DNA of 64,000 nt from Mageeibacillus indolicus UPII9-5 (GTDB lineage Bacteria > Bacillota > Clostridia > Saccharofermentanales > Fastidiosipilaceae): NCBI RefSeq assembly GCF_000025225.2, contig NC_013895.2, positions 1,178,001 through 1,242,000 on the forward strand, written 5' to 3'. Every line of letters starts with the position of its first letter. Position 1 is the stretch's first letter. The notes beneath the pieces are model-generated. The model saw only the letters and a program-made list of their open reading frames with translations. It made no database searches and was not told the DNA's origin. Shown in pieces: positions 63,554 to 64,000 of this stretch. The translations under genes were made by a program, and so were the position numbers.

Positions 63554-63715
63554 CTACTTTGAAAAACGGCAGTAGCAAGATTTGTTCCGTTTAAAGCTAT
63601 ACACAGCATTGTAAATAAGTTCTATATGCTGCGGTTCATTGCCTGAAACTTTTATCACTTCTCTTTCGCCGTATATCTCGTGTTCTTTTGCTGTCAGCTT
63701 TTTGCAAAGAAACAT
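63554..63715 (-). CDS. Possible small ORF, 53 residues
   Basis: An ATG-started frame encodes a 53-residue Lys/Tyr/Cys-containing peptide (starts MFLCKKLTAKEH, ends KSCYCRFSK). It lies in the 350-bp gap between rpmB and the ABC transporter end. There is no clear ribosome site and I recognise no family. It may be a remnant of a longer gene or not a gene at all. Confidence 0.3.
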   Translation of the reverse strand: MFLCKKLTAKEHEIYGEREVIKVSGNEPQHIELIYNAVYSFKRNKSCYCRFSK

Positions 63716-63779
63716 GATCTATCATCGCACTGGTGATTTGGGAAGTGTGAAATAAGAACGAAACTATAAAATGAGCATT

Positions 63780-64000
63780 TCATAAGAGTGCTGCCGCCTT
63801 CTTTGCACGATAGCTCTGCCAATCCTGCGTTTTTCCATCAAAGATGATTTTTCCATTTGCCAACTCGATCACCCGATCTGCCTCCAAAATGGTTGAGAGT
63901 CGATGGGCAACTGTAAGGATGGTTCTACCTTGCTTCATCTGTCTTAAAGCCTGATGGAAGTTCTTTTCATTCTCCGCATCAAGATTGGAGACGGCTTCAT
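63780..64000 (-). CDS. ABC transporter ATP-binding subunit, C-terminal end only
   Basis: The last 73 codons of an ABC ATPase run from the right window edge to a TGA at 63780. The D-loop region (SNLDAENE) and the switch histidine loop (TVAHRLSTI) are visible, followed by the usual ADRVIEL and a short C-terminal tail. The sequence style fits an exporter-type (membrane-fused) ABC protein, but the membrane part and P-loop lie outside the window. Confidence 0.85.
   Translation of the reverse strand, partial: EAVSNLDAENEKNFHQALRQMKQGRTILTVAHRLSTILEADRVIELANGKIIFDGKTQDWQSYRAKKAAALL

Noticed and set aside
63357-63575. 72-residue plus-strand open frame over the rpmB promoter
   Set aside because: It overlaps the rpmB start and promoter, has no ribosome site and no recognisable motif.

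Overview
The window is bacterial chromosome and is almost fully coding. I read about 46 protein genes, most of them on the minus strand. There is no rRNA, tRNA, CRISPR array, transposase or phage module. The content points to an anaerobic, low-to-mid-GC member of the Clostridia: pyruvate:ferredoxin oxidoreductase, a fused phosphoglycerate kinase-triosephosphate isomerase, a DnaD/DnaI primosome pair, a zinc-type L28, an LPXTG-type surface protein, an iron-sulfur serine dehydratase and an oxygen-sensitive 2-hydroxyacyl-CoA dehydratase with its activator. Ribosome binding sites are mostly strong (GGAGG type) and several promoters have extended -10 boxes. A relative of Mageeibacillus (BVAB3) or another Oscillospiraceae-like lineage would fit, but that is inference.

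Layout. 1-11.3 kb (minus) holds housekeeping genes: dnaE (3' end cut by the window), phosphoglucomutase, uvrB, htpG, acpS, a DnaI-like helicase loader and a DnaD-like primosome protein. 11.5-17.5 kb is central energy metabolism: pyruvate:ferredoxin oxidoreductase and the PGK-TIM fusion, each with a recognisable terminator. 17.6-23.4 kb concerns the envelope: a small polytopic protein, a SanA/YdcF protein, a class B PBP, an FtsW/RodA protein carrying an N-terminal FHA-like domain, and an unknown membrane protein transcribed divergently. 23.5-27.8 kb is ion transport (trkA, trkH, mgtE). 28-38.5 kb is accessory: an oxidoreductase, lipoproteins, a catalytically degenerate C39-like secreted protein, glycerol kinase, a sortase-anchored InlB-repeat protein and a DUF3160 lipoprotein.

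38.7-52.4 kb is the most distinctive part. Eleven same-strand genes end at one strong terminator: a YkvI-type transporter, a LarA-family hydroxyacid racemase, a second YkvI-type transporter, the dehydratase activator, the two dehydratase subunits, an acyl-CoA ligase, an acyl-CoA dehydrogenase, EtfB, EtfA and a class III CoA-transferase. Together they read as uptake and racemisation of a 2-hydroxyacid, activation to its CoA ester, dehydration to the 2-enoyl-CoA, flavin-dependent reduction to the acyl-CoA, and transfer of CoA to the next hydroxyacid. This is the reductive (Stickland-type) branch known from Clostridium had/fld clusters. No 2-hydroxyacid dehydrogenase is present here. The beta subunit of the dehydratase has lost three of the cysteines that are conserved in characterised beta subunits. 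The leaders of the two transporter genes carry a shared 19-bp dyad, and one leader has three consecutive mini-hairpins.

52.7-64 kb holds a uracil permease, serine dehydratase subunits, an SGNH esterase with a C-terminal membrane anchor, nagB, a MalY-type C-S lyase with an unusual N-terminal extension, a PepD dipeptidase, a membrane-anchored endonuclease/exonuclease/phosphatase-fold protein, rpmB and the C-terminal end of an ABC transporter. Several housekeeping proteins (UvrB, HtpG, the DnaD-like protein, MalY) carry low-complexity Ala/Ser/Thr/Pro-rich inserts or extensions, a recurring trait of this genome.
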